A DNA stretch of 56,549 nucleotides from Trichomonas tenax. Lineage: Eukaryota; Parabasalia; Trichomonadida; Trichomonadidae. A program made the position numbers and the translations under genes. Below are positions 1 to 9,169 of the stretch, piece by piece (position 1 is the first letter of the stretch; each line of letters begins with the position of its first letter). The stretch is from NCBI GenBank assembly GCA_023091735.1, contig JALKBU010000242.1, positions 1-56,549 of the forward strand, read 5' to 3'. The notes below the pieces were generated by a model. That model searched no databases, was not told where the DNA came from, and worked only from the letters and a program-made list of their open reading frames with translations.

Positions 1-2
1 CT

Positions 3-98
3 GCAGGAAGACAGAAGAATCCGAGATGGATAAGTAAGCGTATGAGAGAAGCAGAGGAAGAAAAGAAGAAGCAGGAAGAAGAAAAGAAATCAGAATAA
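3..98 (+). pseudogene. 3' end of a Lys/Glu-rich Maverick-associated protein (cut by window edge)
   Basis: The reading frame is open from the window edge to a TAA at 96-98. It encodes a basic segment (AGRQKNPRW) followed by alternating Lys and Glu. The same C-terminus recurs at 541-729, so this is a duplicate copy. The 5' part lies outside the window. The link to Mavericks rests on the terminal-repeat-like DNA that follows it here and at the second copy. The function is unknown; the charge pattern suggests a DNA- or capsid-associated protein, which is inference. Confidence 0.5.
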
Positions 99-314
99 CC
101 ACTAAAATTATTTTTCAAATTTCTTACTTCATAAATCCTTTCGCTTTCTTTTCTTAGTTAGTTAGTTAGTCATAAATTATTTTTAAAAAACTGAATAAAT
201 TTCTCTCATAACCACTAAAATTATTTTTCAAATTTCTTACTTCATAAATCCTTTCGCTTTCTTTTCTTAGTTAGTTAGTTAGTCATAAATTATTTTCAAA
301 ACTGAATACATTTT
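95..314. repeat. 113-bp tandem duplication, two copies
   Basis: The sequence starting ATAACCACTAAAATTATTTT at 95 begins again at 208. The two units match almost perfectly for about 88 bases, including the runs of AGTT, and then drift. A third, looser copy starts at 726 and a partial fourth near 1010. Each follows, or resembles DNA that follows, the Lys/Glu-rich ORF end. This is repeated terminal DNA of a mobile element. Confidence 0.85.
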
Positions 315-409
315 ATAAAGTCAGGAATTCCAAAATCAAAATTAACGTTAGTTTTGTAAGTAATTTCAAAATTTTATTTTCTATATGGGGGGACCTAACT
401 TGTAAAACT
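301..409. repeat. Maverick terminal-type segment, copy 1
   Basis: The segment runs from ACTGAATACATTTTATAAAG through a G-rich box (ATATGGGGGGACC) to TTGTAAAAC. It is nearly identical to 1099-1207. In reverse orientation it resembles the segments at 22676-22917, which carry GGTCCCCCAT and CGTTAATTTTT in the same order and spacing. Similar ends in both orientations around Maverick genes suggest terminal inverted repeats. The true element tip and target-site duplication were not identified. Confidence 0.6.
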
Positions 410-480
410 ATTTTTGTCGTAAATATTAGTATTAATAAATTACTCGTTTTGTAATTTGTGATTTCAGTAATTTTATAAAA

Positions 481-527
481 AGATGTTCGCAGAAGCCACG
501 GCGCAGTCGTGGATTATGCGAACATCT
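481..527. repeat. 47-base hairpin, copy 1
   Basis: An 11-bp perfect outer stem (AGATGTTCGCA with TGCGAACATCT) encloses a 5-bp inner stem (CCACG with CGTGG) and the loop GCGCAGT. The same structure recurs at 1233-1279 with a paired change. It lies between the terminal-type segment and the truncated Lys/Glu-rich ORF. It could be a DNA structure of the element end or a small structured RNA; nothing here decides. Confidence 0.75.
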
Positions 528-540
528 AATTACTAACTGA

Positions 541-729
541 AAGTCTAAAAAGAATGAAAAAGATGATGAAGGAATAACGGAGAAAAAACCCGTTAAACCT
601 AAACGTAAGTGTACAGAAAAACAATTAGCAGCACTTGCTGCAGGAAGACAGAAGAATCCGAGATGGATTGCCAAAAGAATGAAGGAAGAAGAAGAAAAGA
701 AGAAGCAGGAAGAGAAGAAATCAGAATAA
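541..729 (+). pseudogene. 5'-truncated Lys/Glu-rich Maverick-associated protein
   Basis: The frame is open from just after a TGA at 538-540 to a TAA at 727-729, giving about 62 codons. It has no ATG until close to the end, so the gene lacks its start. It encodes a charged region, then KRKCTEKQLAALAAGRQ, then NPRW and a Lys/Glu tail. The tail matches the copy at 3-98. The break coincides with the 47-base hairpin unit, so the truncation probably arose by rearrangement in the terminal repeats. Function unknown. Confidence 0.6.
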
Positions 730-844
730 CCACTAAAATTATTTTTCAAAAACTGAACTCATAAATTCCTTGCCCTTCGGGCTTGGGCGTAGCCCTTCGC
801 TTTCTTTTCTCAGTTAGTTAGTTAGTTTGTCATAAATTATTTCA

Positions 845-979
845 ATCAAATTTTAAGTAAATGAGCACAATATTCAAACATCAACTTATAAATTAACCCA
901 AAACATCAAATTTTAAGTAAATGAGCCCAATATTCAAACATCAACTTATAAATTAGCGTAAAACATCAAATATTAAACG
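845..979. repeat. 60-bp tandem repeat, two copies plus a fragment
   Basis: The unit beginning ATCAAATTTTAAGTAAATGA occurs at 845-904 and 905-964 with an exact 60-base period and a few substitutions. A partial third copy starts at 965. The repeat is AT-rich and noncoding, between two terminal-type segments. Confidence 0.85.
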
Positions 980-1098
980 TAAACACTCAAGAATAAATTT
1001 TAAATTTTCGAAGTCATAAATTCCTTGCTTTTCGGGCTTGGGCGTAGCCCTTCGCTATCTTTTTTTAGTTAGTTAGTTAGTCATAAATTATTTTTAAA

Positions 1099-1207
1099 AC
1101 TGAATACATTTTATAAAGTCAGGAATTCCAAAATAAAATTAACGTTAGTTTTGTAAGTAATTCAAAATTTTATTTTCTATATAGGGGGGACCCTAACTTG
1201 TAAAACT
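1099..1207. repeat. Maverick terminal-type segment, copy 2
   Basis: Near-identical second copy of 301-409, with small indels in the G-rich box. It is again followed about 25 bases later by the 47-base hairpin (1233-1279). The whole block, terminal segment plus hairpin, has therefore been duplicated about 0.8 kb apart. Confidence 0.6.
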
Positions 1208-1232
1208 AATTCTGTCGTAAATATATTTAAAT

Positions 1233-1279
1233 AGATGTTCGTGGAAGCCACGGCGCAGTCGTGGATTACGCGAACATCT
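1233..1279. repeat. 47-base hairpin, copy 2
   Basis: Same fold as 481-527. The outer stem pairs AGATGTTCGTG with CGCGAACATCT: stem position 10 becomes a G-T wobble, and position 11 changes from A-T to G-C with pairing kept. The inner stem and loop are unchanged. Confidence 0.75.
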
Positions 1280-1867
1280 AATTACTAACTCACTATTATA
1301 GCGTTCACTCGCTTATTTTTGCTAGAGTTCCCCTATAAAAATCAAAAAATAGAAAAGAAAAAATATGCTATCCACGCAAGTCAAACGGCATTCCTTTGCC
1401 CATGCATCGAGCAAACCTAAAGTTATGCTACCTCAAGTTCACATAATATTTGCTCATTGGTAACATTACATATCAAATTTTCGACTTTACATGACAAATA
1501 TCAGATAATTCGTGTCGAAAATAGTGACTTTCGTTATTTTACATGTCAAAATTCGCTGAAATCTCATGGAGGCATGGAGATCCTCAAGTTAAATAGACAA
1601 GCAAATGCTATAAACATACTCAGCACCCCTGAAAAGCACGTAAATGTCTTCTCAGTTTGGCTTGATAGGGGGCTTACTCGTTAAAAATCGCAAAACTCAA
1701 AAAAGTCAATGGGAAAAAAATTCAACCCTCACCATAAAAAAAGTATTCATGATATCCTTTTGTTATATAAACTATTAATTCAAATTGATTTAGCTTCTCC
1801 TGTTATGATATTTCTCATTCTTAAATTTCAAAATACACATATCGAAATTAAAGATTGAAATCGCGAT

Positions 1868-2225
1868 ATATAATTTCAATCGAAAATTAAATGTCTTCAA
1901 TCATAGCATCAATTTCATTGCTCGCGCAGATTCAAATATTATTGATTTCAATGTGTATTTTGTGTTTCGAAGCAAACCTAAAGATACTTAATTTCAATCC
2001 AAAATCAAATGTTTTTATTCATACCATCATTTTTGCCACTCATGCAGATTCAAACTTTATTGATTTCAATGTTTGTTTTGCGTTTCTAGTGGAAATTTGA
2101 AGATACTTAATTTCAATCTATAATCTAGTGTATTCAATAATAGCATTAACTTTGCAGCTCATGCAGATTCAAACCATAGAGATATCAATCTTTAAATGTG
2201 TTTCAATTCTAAATTTGAAGATAAC
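1868..2225. repeat. About 118-bp AT-rich tandem repeat, three degenerate copies
   Basis: Units containing AATTTCAATC, then GCAGATTCAAA, then GATTTCAATG start at about 1872, 1990 and 2109. The period is 118-119 bases. Short ORFs inside it are products of the repeat. The rest of 1283-2423 shows no gene I can support. Confidence 0.75.
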
Positions 2226-2423
2226 CATCCATAAAACATGAGAAATTCCACTAACTGTCACTAACCCTTGAAATGAACTTTCTCAGAATCATTACCAAAA
2301 GACCACAACATAAGGTGAGAAAAAAATCTTCTATCGAATAAAAAAAACTGACAGCTTTTCCAAAATTAAGCGATAAATAAGCTGAACACAAAGAGGTGAT
2401 GCTATATTTTCGGATAAAAAGGT

Positions 2424-2428
2424 TCATT
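2424..2428 (+). promoter_or_regulatory. Initiator TCATT for the WDR37-like gene
   Basis: TCATT matches the trichomonad initiator consensus (TCA, pyrimidine, T or A). Its A lies 11 bases before the ATG at 2437. The same 11-base spacing occurs at three other genes in this window. Confidence 0.7.
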
Positions 2429-2436
2429 ATTTTTTA

Positions 2437-3576
2437 ATGTCAAAAGGAAATTTTCACACATGTTTAGAGAATATTTCTGCGAAATACGACGCTCTCGTTA
2501 AAGAAAACGCGGATCTTCGTGCAGAAATCGCTCTCTTCAGGGCCCAACTCCTTTCACAGACCTCAAATCAAAATCAGAGACAAAGAAAAACATCTTCGGA
2601 AATAGAAAAGCTTAACCCCGCAAGGAAATCATCGTCGTCGTTCTGGCAAACTAAGCTGAAACTCAAATCGGAATGGAAATCTATTCCAATCGATTTTTCG
2701 GACTCTTTGCTTTGTGTTCATGTCGGAAAAGATGGAAATATAGCATTTGGATCGGTTGATTCAAGTATTTACGTTTACTCCATGCAAGAAAATCGCTTAA
2801 TTACGAAAGTTTTAGGTCATAAAGGCGCAATTAACGAAATTGTCTCACATCCTAATACAGGACTATACGCTTCATGTTCTGGAGACTGTGAAATCAATAT
2901 CTGGTCTCCAAAACAAAGGCAATCGATTAATGATGGAATTATGCTTCCAGGAACAACATTGTCCAATCATAGCAGTCCCGTTATTGGCGCATCGTGGTTG
3001 AATGCTGATGGACACCTCGTAAGTGGTGCGCATGATGGTTCTCTCTTATTTTGGGATGTTTTACAATCTAAAACAAGCTATAGATCTGAGAACGTCAAAG
3101 CACCTATAAACTGCATTGACTATAACTCAGTGTGTGAGTCACCGGTGGCCGCTGGATCCTCCACAGGTGACATTTATCTGATCGATCCGAAATCTCAAGA
3201 CTCAAACATCGTGATTAATCACGGAAAGTGCATTGTCACGCAAGTTAAGTATACAACGTTATCGAATGGAACACAATACCTCATATCTGGAGGCTCAGAC
3301 GAAAAGATTTTAACTTGGGACATGAGAGCTCCGAATATTCCATATGACTCAGTTGACATCGATAGAGTTCCGACTAAGTTCGGTATTTTCGGTAATGATG
3401 TTATCATTCCGTGCGAAATTGGCAGAGTTAGAATATTAAATTTGACAAACAACCAAATATCGATTATAGAGTCAAATCCATTCTCTTATGCTATATCCGA
3501 AGCTCAGATGATTGACAATAAAACAATTGTCGCTGCATCATGGGATGGAGCTGCAGCAATTGGAAAACTCGTATGA
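2437..3576 (+). CDS. WDR37-like WD40 repeat protein
   Basis: 379 residues. Residues 10-40 form a short coiled coil (KYDALVKENADLRAEI), followed by a polar linker. From about residue 70 come WD40 blades, with typical GH...W(S/D) endings such as SGDCEINIW, SGAHDGSLLFWDV and SGGSDEKILTWDM. The coiled-coil plus WD40 plan and several aligned stretches fit WDR37, a scaffold that in animals partners the sorting protein PACS. That partnership is family knowledge only. The ATG is supported by an initiator box 11 bases upstream. The gene stands alone, with repeats before it and doubtful ORFs after it. A generic WD40 protein is the alternative. Confidence 0.72.
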   Translation: MSKGNFHTCLENISAKYDALVKENADLRAEIALFRAQLLSQTSNQNQRQRKTSSEIEKLNPARKSSSSFWQTKLKLKSEWKSIPIDFSDSLLCVHVGKDGNIAFGSVDSSIYVYSMQENRLITKVLGHKGAINEIVSHPNTGLYASCSGDCEINIWSPKQRQSINDGIMLPGTTLSNHSSPVIGASWLNADGHLVSGAHDGSLLFWDVLQSKTSYRSENVKAPINCIDYNSVCESPVAAGSSTGDIYLIDPKSQDSNIVINHGKCIVTQVKYTTLSNGTQYLISGGSDEKILTWDMRAPNIPYDSVDIDRVPTKFGIFGNDVIIPCEIGRVRILNLTNNQISIIESNPFSYAISEAQMIDNKTIVAASWDGAAAIGKLV

Positions 3577-3925
3577 AAATGTAATAAAGAATTTTGTTTG
3601 TTGTTTTTTCCTAAATATATAATGATCATCAAAAGAGCACAACTACACAATGATTAATAAGGCATTGAACTACCTAGAATAGTTTTATTTATTAATGTGT
3701 TGTTCTTCAAATCACTTAATTCCGATTTAAATTTGAACTGTTTTCTATTATTTTGTTTCAGAATCATTTCTCATGGGAAAACCTTCAACAGCCCTAATAT
3801 ATCTTAAAACGTTCTTAATATTTATTTGTAACACATATAACACAATGTGAATCTTATAAAATGATATTTTCTAGAATATGTTTATGTTGGTTCATTAAAC
3901 AAAAACACACAGAATAGTACTATGA
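3577..3925. other. AT-rich spacer, nothing recognised
   Basis: Spacer between the WDR37-like gene and a poly(T) tract. No ORF, repeat or RNA gene is visible. Confidence 0.5.
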
Positions 3926-3950
3926 TTTTTTTTTTTTTTTTTTTTTTTTT
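3926..3950. repeat. 25-base poly(T) tract
   Basis: An uninterrupted run of 25 T. Read on the minus strand it is a poly(A) run directly at the end of the open frame 3951-4363. It could be slippage in AT-rich DNA or the tail of a retrocopied transcript. Confidence 0.9.
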
Positions 3951-4363
3951 GAGATTATGAAATAAATAACATAAGTGTATTGCACTTGGGCATTCCTTGA
4001 AATATGACCGATAATGCTGACATCTTCATCATCGTGATAAGAGACGAAATCTTCTGGCTCACCACCTACCGTGATTGCGTTACCAAGCATCTCTAGCTTG
4101 TTAATAGCGAGGTGGATATTCTGGGCAATGCTCGTTTTGAATAACTTTGATATACCTCGCTGTATATTCCTTATCAAGTTTGTACGTCTTCTCATTGCAG
4201 CGGCGCATCTCGTTGTCCTTGGAAATGCGATGGATTTCAGTTCAAGTAACATTATCATCTGAAATAAGGAGTGACCAGCTGTAAAGGCAGCATTTGATGC
4301 AGGAACCGTATTCCTCGCAGCAGCAGACTGTGTAACAGCATCCACATCGAATAAAGTAATCAT
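3951..4363 (-). CDS. Doubtful ORF, possible eroded gene or retrocopy
   Basis: An ATG at 4363 opens a frame that encodes an alanine-rich helical segment, then arginine-rich and acidic parts. It runs without a stop into the A25 tract, which would add a poly-Lys tail, so no normal stop codon is present. I recognise no domain and see no initiator before the ATG. Base composition is less AT-rich than the flanks, which favours former coding use. Coding status is uncertain. Confidence 0.3.
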
Positions 4364-4439
4364 TAAATTTCATTTGGCGATTTTTAAGTGATACAACGAT
4401 CCATGGACGCTCATTGTATGTTCTTCCGCGGTTTGAGCA

Positions 4440-4631
4440 CTAGTCGTACTTCTTATCAACGGGATCTAAAGCAAATTCTGGTTTCATCATTGTTTTAGAA
4501 CCATTTATCTCTTGGTAGGACGATCCACTGACTTCGTACTGTATTATATTATCGTAATACGCTTTCCTGAAGATGCCATCGACATCTGTACTCGAAGAAA
4601 GAGCGAAAAAGAAAAACATGGAAAACGACAT
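4440..4631 (-). CDS. Doubtful 63-aa ORF upstream of the poly(A) ORF
   Basis: ATG-started frame with a hydrophobic N-terminus (MSFSMFFFFAL) followed by a polar segment. It is in a different frame from, and 76 bases upstream of, the ORF ending at the A25 tract. It may be part of the same dead gene or chance. No family recognised. Confidence 0.2.
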   Translation of the reverse strand: MSFSMFFFFALSSSTDVDGIFRKAYYDNIIQYEVSGSSYQEINGSKTMMKPEFALDPVDKKYD

Positions 4632-4735
4632 GCTTCATTTTCACTTAAAGTTTCACACTTTTATTTGATTTTGAAATATAATATCTCTTTGTTATATGAT
4701 AAAACAACCATTTATCAAAAATATTTATACATCCA

Positions 4736-4987
4736 TTATTTAATTTTATAAAAATTATTGAAGAAAATTATATTTTTTATAATCTGATCAAAAAAAATAG
4801 ATTTTTGAAAATTTATGAATGTTAAAATCAGTTGAAATTCTTGAGTAGTAGCAATATACAGGCCAATGCGAACGTATTTGCGAAGATTATTTGAAAAAAT
4901 ACTGATTTTAGGAGCATATTCTACGAGATAACTAATGATGTTTGGATGAAGTTCACTAACGATAAACACAATGTCGGAGCTTTGCAA
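4736..4987 (-). CDS. Doubtful 83-aa ORF, possible gene fragment
   Basis: Rich in Ile, Phe, Asn and Lys, as expected of AT-rich DNA. The first 50 residues (SELHPNIISYLVEYAPKIS) look helical and coding-like; the rest looks like noise. It may be the 5' fragment of a larger lost gene. No domain recognised. Confidence 0.2.
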   Translation of the reverse strand: MQSSDIVFIVSELHPNIISYLVEYAPKISIFSNNLRKYVRIGLYIATTQEFQLILTFINFQKSIFFDQIIKNIIFFNNFYKIK

Positions 4988-5118
4988 TTAGAACATTGTA
5001 CTAAGGCCTGGTAATTTCGTATTGTTATGAGCAAAAATTTTTAATGATATAAACATGTTTACTCGATACAAATATTTAAATTCTATGATGCCTATTTGTT
5101 TTGCGGCGAAATATAGGC

Positions 5119-6216
5119 TTAATTATAGATATTATGGGCAAGATATTGAGCGCCAAGGATATTGAAGTTGAACTCCTTTGTCTGGTTGTAGATTCTGATG
5201 CCATTCATCCAGTTTGGTCTGCTGAATCTACGGAACTCAAGAAGAAGGTCATCTTGGATCGAATTGAAATACCAATTGTTTCTCTGATGGTTGTCATGTG
5301 AAATGAGGACAGAATCACACTGAAGTGTTGGGGCAAGAAGTTTTGCAGCACGAATCAAATATTTAAAATGATCACTCAAAGCAATGCGTGCTGTTTCATT
5401 TCCTTTCCTTGCACGTTCGATGATATCGTTGGCATCAATTTCGTCAATAGGAATCTTGTAGTCATTGTGGTTGAAATAGTGATATTGATACAACAATCTC
5501 AATCCGCGGTAGCTGACGATATCTTCAAATTCTGGACTGCTCCTATCATTGTATAGATGATGAGAAATGTACTTAATAAGTTCGTCTTCGATTTTCAAAA
5601 TTGATGGAACGTGCAAATGTCCGAGTTCAGTTGATTGGATGTAAGGATTGGTTAATAGAGGATCCTTGATGATAAGTGCAACTCCGAATCCAGATCCAAC
5701 AGAAAAAACTGCAGTTCTGGATTTTGATATCAGTGGACCGCGTGTTGACTGCTTCAACCATATCTGCTGGAACTTATCACTCAATTTTCCGTCGTAGTCA
5801 GCGCTAAGAATTCCGTAAGTGTGAGCATAGAGATCATTGACGAAATGAGTGTTATTTGAAGGGAATAAACGTCTTGGAAGTTGACCAGCAGATACCGTTC
5901 TATTTTCTGGCTTTCCTGGCCAGTTCGTAAGCGTCCCACTTTCATCATTAACGACCGGACCCGCAATAGATACAACAGATCCTTTGCAAACAGAACCGGT
6001 AAATTGATTATTGATCTCAGCGGAGACATGATGAAACACAGATAGGAGTTCAGTGGTAGTCTTCACTTTGAAATTAGGAAGATCAACATTATTATCCTTA
6101 TCTTGCACATCACTGATTCTCATATTCAGCCCAAAGCCTCCAACATCGCAGGATACAAAGTATTTGAGGCCACCGGATATTGGTTTTCTAAGCTTGCTCA
6201 GTATTTCAAGCGACAT
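5119..6216 (-). CDS. Glucokinase, bacterial (ROK-unlike) Glk type
   Basis: 365 residues. Expected to phosphorylate glucose with ATP as the first step of cytosolic glycolysis. Signatures in order: phosphate-1 loop CDVGGFGLN (23-31), IAGPV (84-88), LTNW (96-99), the catalytic aspartate in FVND (Asp128), the glycine-rich VGSGFG (173-178) and the sugar-binding STELGH (195-200). Trichomonads are known to use glucokinases of this bacterial type. The start is supported by a TCATT initiator whose A is 11 bases upstream. The gene is intact. Its upstream neighbour is the dead Maverick beginning near 6340. Confidence 0.88.
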   Translation of the reverse strand: MSLEILSKLRKPISGGLKYFVSCDVGGFGLNMRISDVQDKDNNVDLPNFKVKTTTELLSVFHHVSAEINNQFTGSVCKGSVVSIAGPVVNDESGTLTNWPGKPENRTVSAGQLPRRLFPSNNTHFVNDLYAHTYGILSADYDGKLSDKFQQIWLKQSTRGPLISKSRTAVFSVGSGFGVALIIKDPLLTNPYIQSTELGHLHVPSILKIEDELIKYISHHLYNDRSSPEFEDIVSYRGLRLLYQYHYFNHNDYKIPIDEIDANDIIERARKGNETARIALSDHFKYLIRAAKLLAPTLQCDSVLISHDNHQRNNWYFNSIQDDLLLEFRRFSRPNWMNGIRIYNQTKEFNFNILGAQYLAHNIYN

Positions 6217-6224
6217 TAAATAAT

Positions 6225-6229
6225 AATGA
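6225..6229 (-). promoter_or_regulatory. Initiator TCATT for glucokinase
   Basis: Minus-strand TCATT with its A at 6227, 11 bases before the ATG at 6216. Confidence 0.7.
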
Positions 6230-6339
6230 AAATTTTTAATTCAATGGTTTATCAAAAGGTGACATCAAATAGAAGGTGTGGCACTCTGAATTTGATTTTA
6301 TCCAAATGATAATTTATATGAAATATCCGGAAATATTAA

Positions 6340-6570
6340 AGATTATATAATGGTGCTATTTATGGCGGTAGATGTATAACCAGAGATAATTTCAGATATA
6401 AAATCAAAGATAAACTTAACGATTTTGATGCGTGTAGTTTATATCCATCAGCTATGGCCAGAATATTTGAAGTTGAAGGTATACATAAATTCCAGATGAA
6501 CAAGAACATGTTAGAGAACGTGGTTATACACCATATTCTCAAGATTTATATAATTCACTTATTAATTTAA
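6340..6570 (+). pseudogene. Maverick/Polinton DNA polymerase B fragment (motif A)
   Basis: One open frame encodes YGGRCIT and then DFDACSLYPSAM. The second is motif A of protein-primed family B polymerases, with the metal-binding Asp and the SLYPS core. The fragment ends at a TAA at 6568-6570 and has no start. The N-terminal, exonuclease and remaining polymerase motifs are missing. From about 6495 a second frame belongs to a different protein, so two element pieces have been joined. It lies downstream of the divergently placed glucokinase gene. Confidence 0.75.
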
Positions 6571-7818
6571 TTCTTAATCATAAAATGGAATTACAAAGAG
6601 TTCCTATCGCATCATCTATGGCAACTGCTCAACCATGGGCTGAAAAAAGGACTGGAGAGCCAGATTACATGATATAAATAATGATGGTATTAAAGATGTT
6701 ATTGTTTATGATAAAAATGATAAACCAATTATTATGAATGGATATAAGTTAAAACCTTCTGAATATTGTGTTTATAGCGAATATTATTCGAAGAATCAAA
6801 CTGTAGCAGATCGTAAGAAACAATCTCTAAGAGCATATAAGGAATCGTTATTCACAAAAACTAAAGATCCAAACAATCCAAATCCATGGACAAATTCAAT
6901 ATATACACCTAATGAAGTTGTTAATAGAATTGAAAAGGCTGGTTACTCAGTTAACTTTAAACCAAAGTCTAAATATAGCGTGTTTAGCGTATTTTGTAAA
7001 CTTATTGCACCTAATGTTAAGGCTTATTGGTCATATGTTGATCCAAAAGATCCAACTGATAGATTAGGTATTAAATACTTATTCGGTGATAATGCTGGAG
7101 AAAATTCTCAAAAGCTTTATAATAAGCTTGTTTCTCCAATGTCCGTTTACAGGGCTTTGTAAACATTAACGATAGAAAGGGTCTTATTCTTTACAGTTAT
7201 CAGAACAGCAGGTTTCAACGGAACATATAACGATTTCAAAGATAAAATTAAAGAGAATCCTGATTTAATATGGGATTTTATGTTTGGAAATGTTTTAACT
7301 GATGATAAAGAGAATCTCAGAGACGACAGATTTAATATTGGTGTTGTAAAATCATGTTTATCTAGTGATCCTAATAATGCGTTTCAAGATTATAATGAAA
7401 ATATAACTTATTGGCTAATTGGTAAAGAAAATGTTGAAGACAAAGGATTCTTAGAAACAATGGAAAATGATGCTTCAGCTAGAGATTTTTTGGATGCTTT
7501 AAGTGATAAGAATCATGTAAATCATATATATGCTATTGATTTTAGTGAAAAAATTAAAAAGAGAGCCAGGAAGTTTACTTTAAAGTTATATTGAAGCGAC
7601 TTTTCACTAAAGAACAATATGATAAGTTTAGCGTAGTTTTTGATACTAGAGAGAATGGCAAGATTCTAAATCCATTTGAAAACGTTGCTTTCAATGAAGA
7701 AGGTAAACCTATTAGAAGAAAATACACAACAGTCACATCACCAACAAAACCAGAAAAGGCACCAACCAATAATTCTAATGAACCAAATCCAGACGATTTG
7801 GAAAGTTTGCTTAACTGA
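6495..7818 (+). pseudogene. Broken Maverick protein of unknown function
   Basis: The coding signal spans about 440 codons. One frame (6495-6677) encodes SMATAQPWAEKRTGEPDYMI. The next begins near 6690 (NNDGIKDVIVYDKN) and runs to 7594, with an in-frame TAA at 7160-7162. A final frame from about 7591 ends at 7818 with an acidic tail (NPDDLESLLN). So at least two frameshifts and one nonsense codon have accumulated. The position after a DNA polymerase B fragment and before a fibre-like gene fits a Maverick structural or replication protein. I do not recognise its family. Confidence 0.6.
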
Positions 7819-7867
7819 TTACAAAAATAATTAAAAAACATAATTATGATTTTTTATTTTTATTAAA

Positions 7868-8629
7868 ATGTTAGCAAAAATAATTAATGAAATTAATACA
7901 GTGAAAGAATCTTCGGTGACTAAAACACAAATCGTTAATGAAATTATTAACAACGGATAAATTGTTGAAGAAATTAAAGAACATGTTGTCGATAAAGTTA
8001 AAGAAAAGGATGCTGATGGTACATTACCAAATATATTATCAGATAATTTTACAACTAAAAGTTATGTAGATGATGAAATAAGTAATGTTAGAAATAGTAT
8101 ACGAAGAAATAATGATGAAACAATGAAATTAAGATTTTTCAATAGTATTAACTTTAAAACAGATGTTTTATCATTGGCTGGAAAAGTTGGACAAAACAAT
8201 AATATGGAATGGAATGATGGTTATACTATTAGTGAAATAATATTATAGTCTACTTATAAAGGCTCAGATACACAATTTTCTAATTGTAATACCGAATATT
8301 GGTATTTTCTAGTAGAAACAATTCATCATAATATTATTAATTATACCAGAAAGTTATTTGTTGCGCAACCTGAAGAACAATTTAATGAAAATATTGATTT
8401 AATATAAGTTTCAATTAACTACAGCTGATAATAAATTATTTATTCGTCCAGTATATAATACTTTTCCATCAAATACTATGCTAGATTTTTATGTATATGC
8501 TATTGGAAATTCTGATATAAAAATTATAATCTTATATTTAATGATACAATGTTAACAATTAACCCAGAAATTAAAAATAAAAAATTACGTGAAATTAAAA
8601 AATTTACTAATAATGGAATAACTACATAA
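7868..8629 (+). pseudogene. Broken fibre-like protein of the Maverick remnant
   Basis: It starts at an ATG at 7868 (MLAKIINEINTVKES) and reads through in-frame stops at codon 31, near 8248 and near 8406. It then shifts frame at least twice, to end in a TAA at 8627-8629. The segment FTTKSYVDDEISNVRNSI resembles the short helical linker units of phage and viral fibre proteins. The last part (INPEIKNKKLREIKKFTN) is coding-like. The role is inferred from this resemblance and from the intact fibre-like gene at 23030-23815. Confidence 0.5.
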
Positions 8630-8632
8630 TAA

Positions 8633-8809
8633 TTAAGTTGGATTAATCGTTATCCCAATTTTCTCCGCTATTATTTTTATAGCATCATAATGGTTTAACA
8701 ATATCGTATAAATTTCTGAATTTTTTCATTTATTTTTTTCTTCTGTAATTTGATTGTTAGCTATTTCCTGTTGTAATTGTAAGATATTGAATGTTGGAAG
8801 TCCCGACAT
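8633..8809 (-). pseudogene. Small convergent Maverick ORF with one nonsense codon
   Basis: The minus strand reads MSGLPTFNILQLQQEIANN, a TGA at codon 28 (8726-8728), and continues in the same frame to a TAA at 8633-8635. The total is 58 codons plus stop. Apart from the TGA the frame looks coding throughout. It ends 3 bases from the end of the fibre-like pseudogene, tail to tail, the compact packing expected in a virus-like element. Function unknown. Confidence 0.5.
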
Positions 8810-9169
8810 AAAATTTATTAGAAAATAAACGCAAATAATATTCGCAGTTAAACATTAAATATTTTTAAATGTACCCTCTAATAAATTAGTAAAAATCTGG
8901 CCAAATGAAATATTTGCAATTTTTCGAAATATTAAAATATATTCGGAATAATGAAAATCGCTCTGGGAATATGTCCGACATAGCTTCTACATCTCAATGT
9001 CAACAAAGTCGGACTTCAATCCAACTTTTGTTATGAATGATTCATAATGTCCACACTACCAAAATAACTTCGTGATTATACATTATTCAGTGTACTCAGA
9101 TGGAACACGCAATAAAACGGTAAAAAAATTATTTTTAACGTGTGAGTCGAAAATGGAATAATTATTCGT
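8810..9169. other. AT-rich spacer between Maverick remnant and BspA-like gene
   Basis: No ORF or RNA gene seen. The right limit of the Maverick remnant lies somewhere here, but no terminal repeat was recognised. Confidence 0.4.

Noticed and set aside
432..749. Minus-strand 105-aa frame across the hairpin and Lys/Glu-rich segment
   Set aside because: It starts with a non-ATG codon and is the mirror of the plus-strand Lys/Glu-rich frame, whose complement gives Phe/Ser-rich noise.
1457..2100. Two plus-strand ORFs of 75 and 69 codons
   Set aside because: AT-driven composition; the second lies wholly inside the 118-bp tandem repeat; no initiator or motif.
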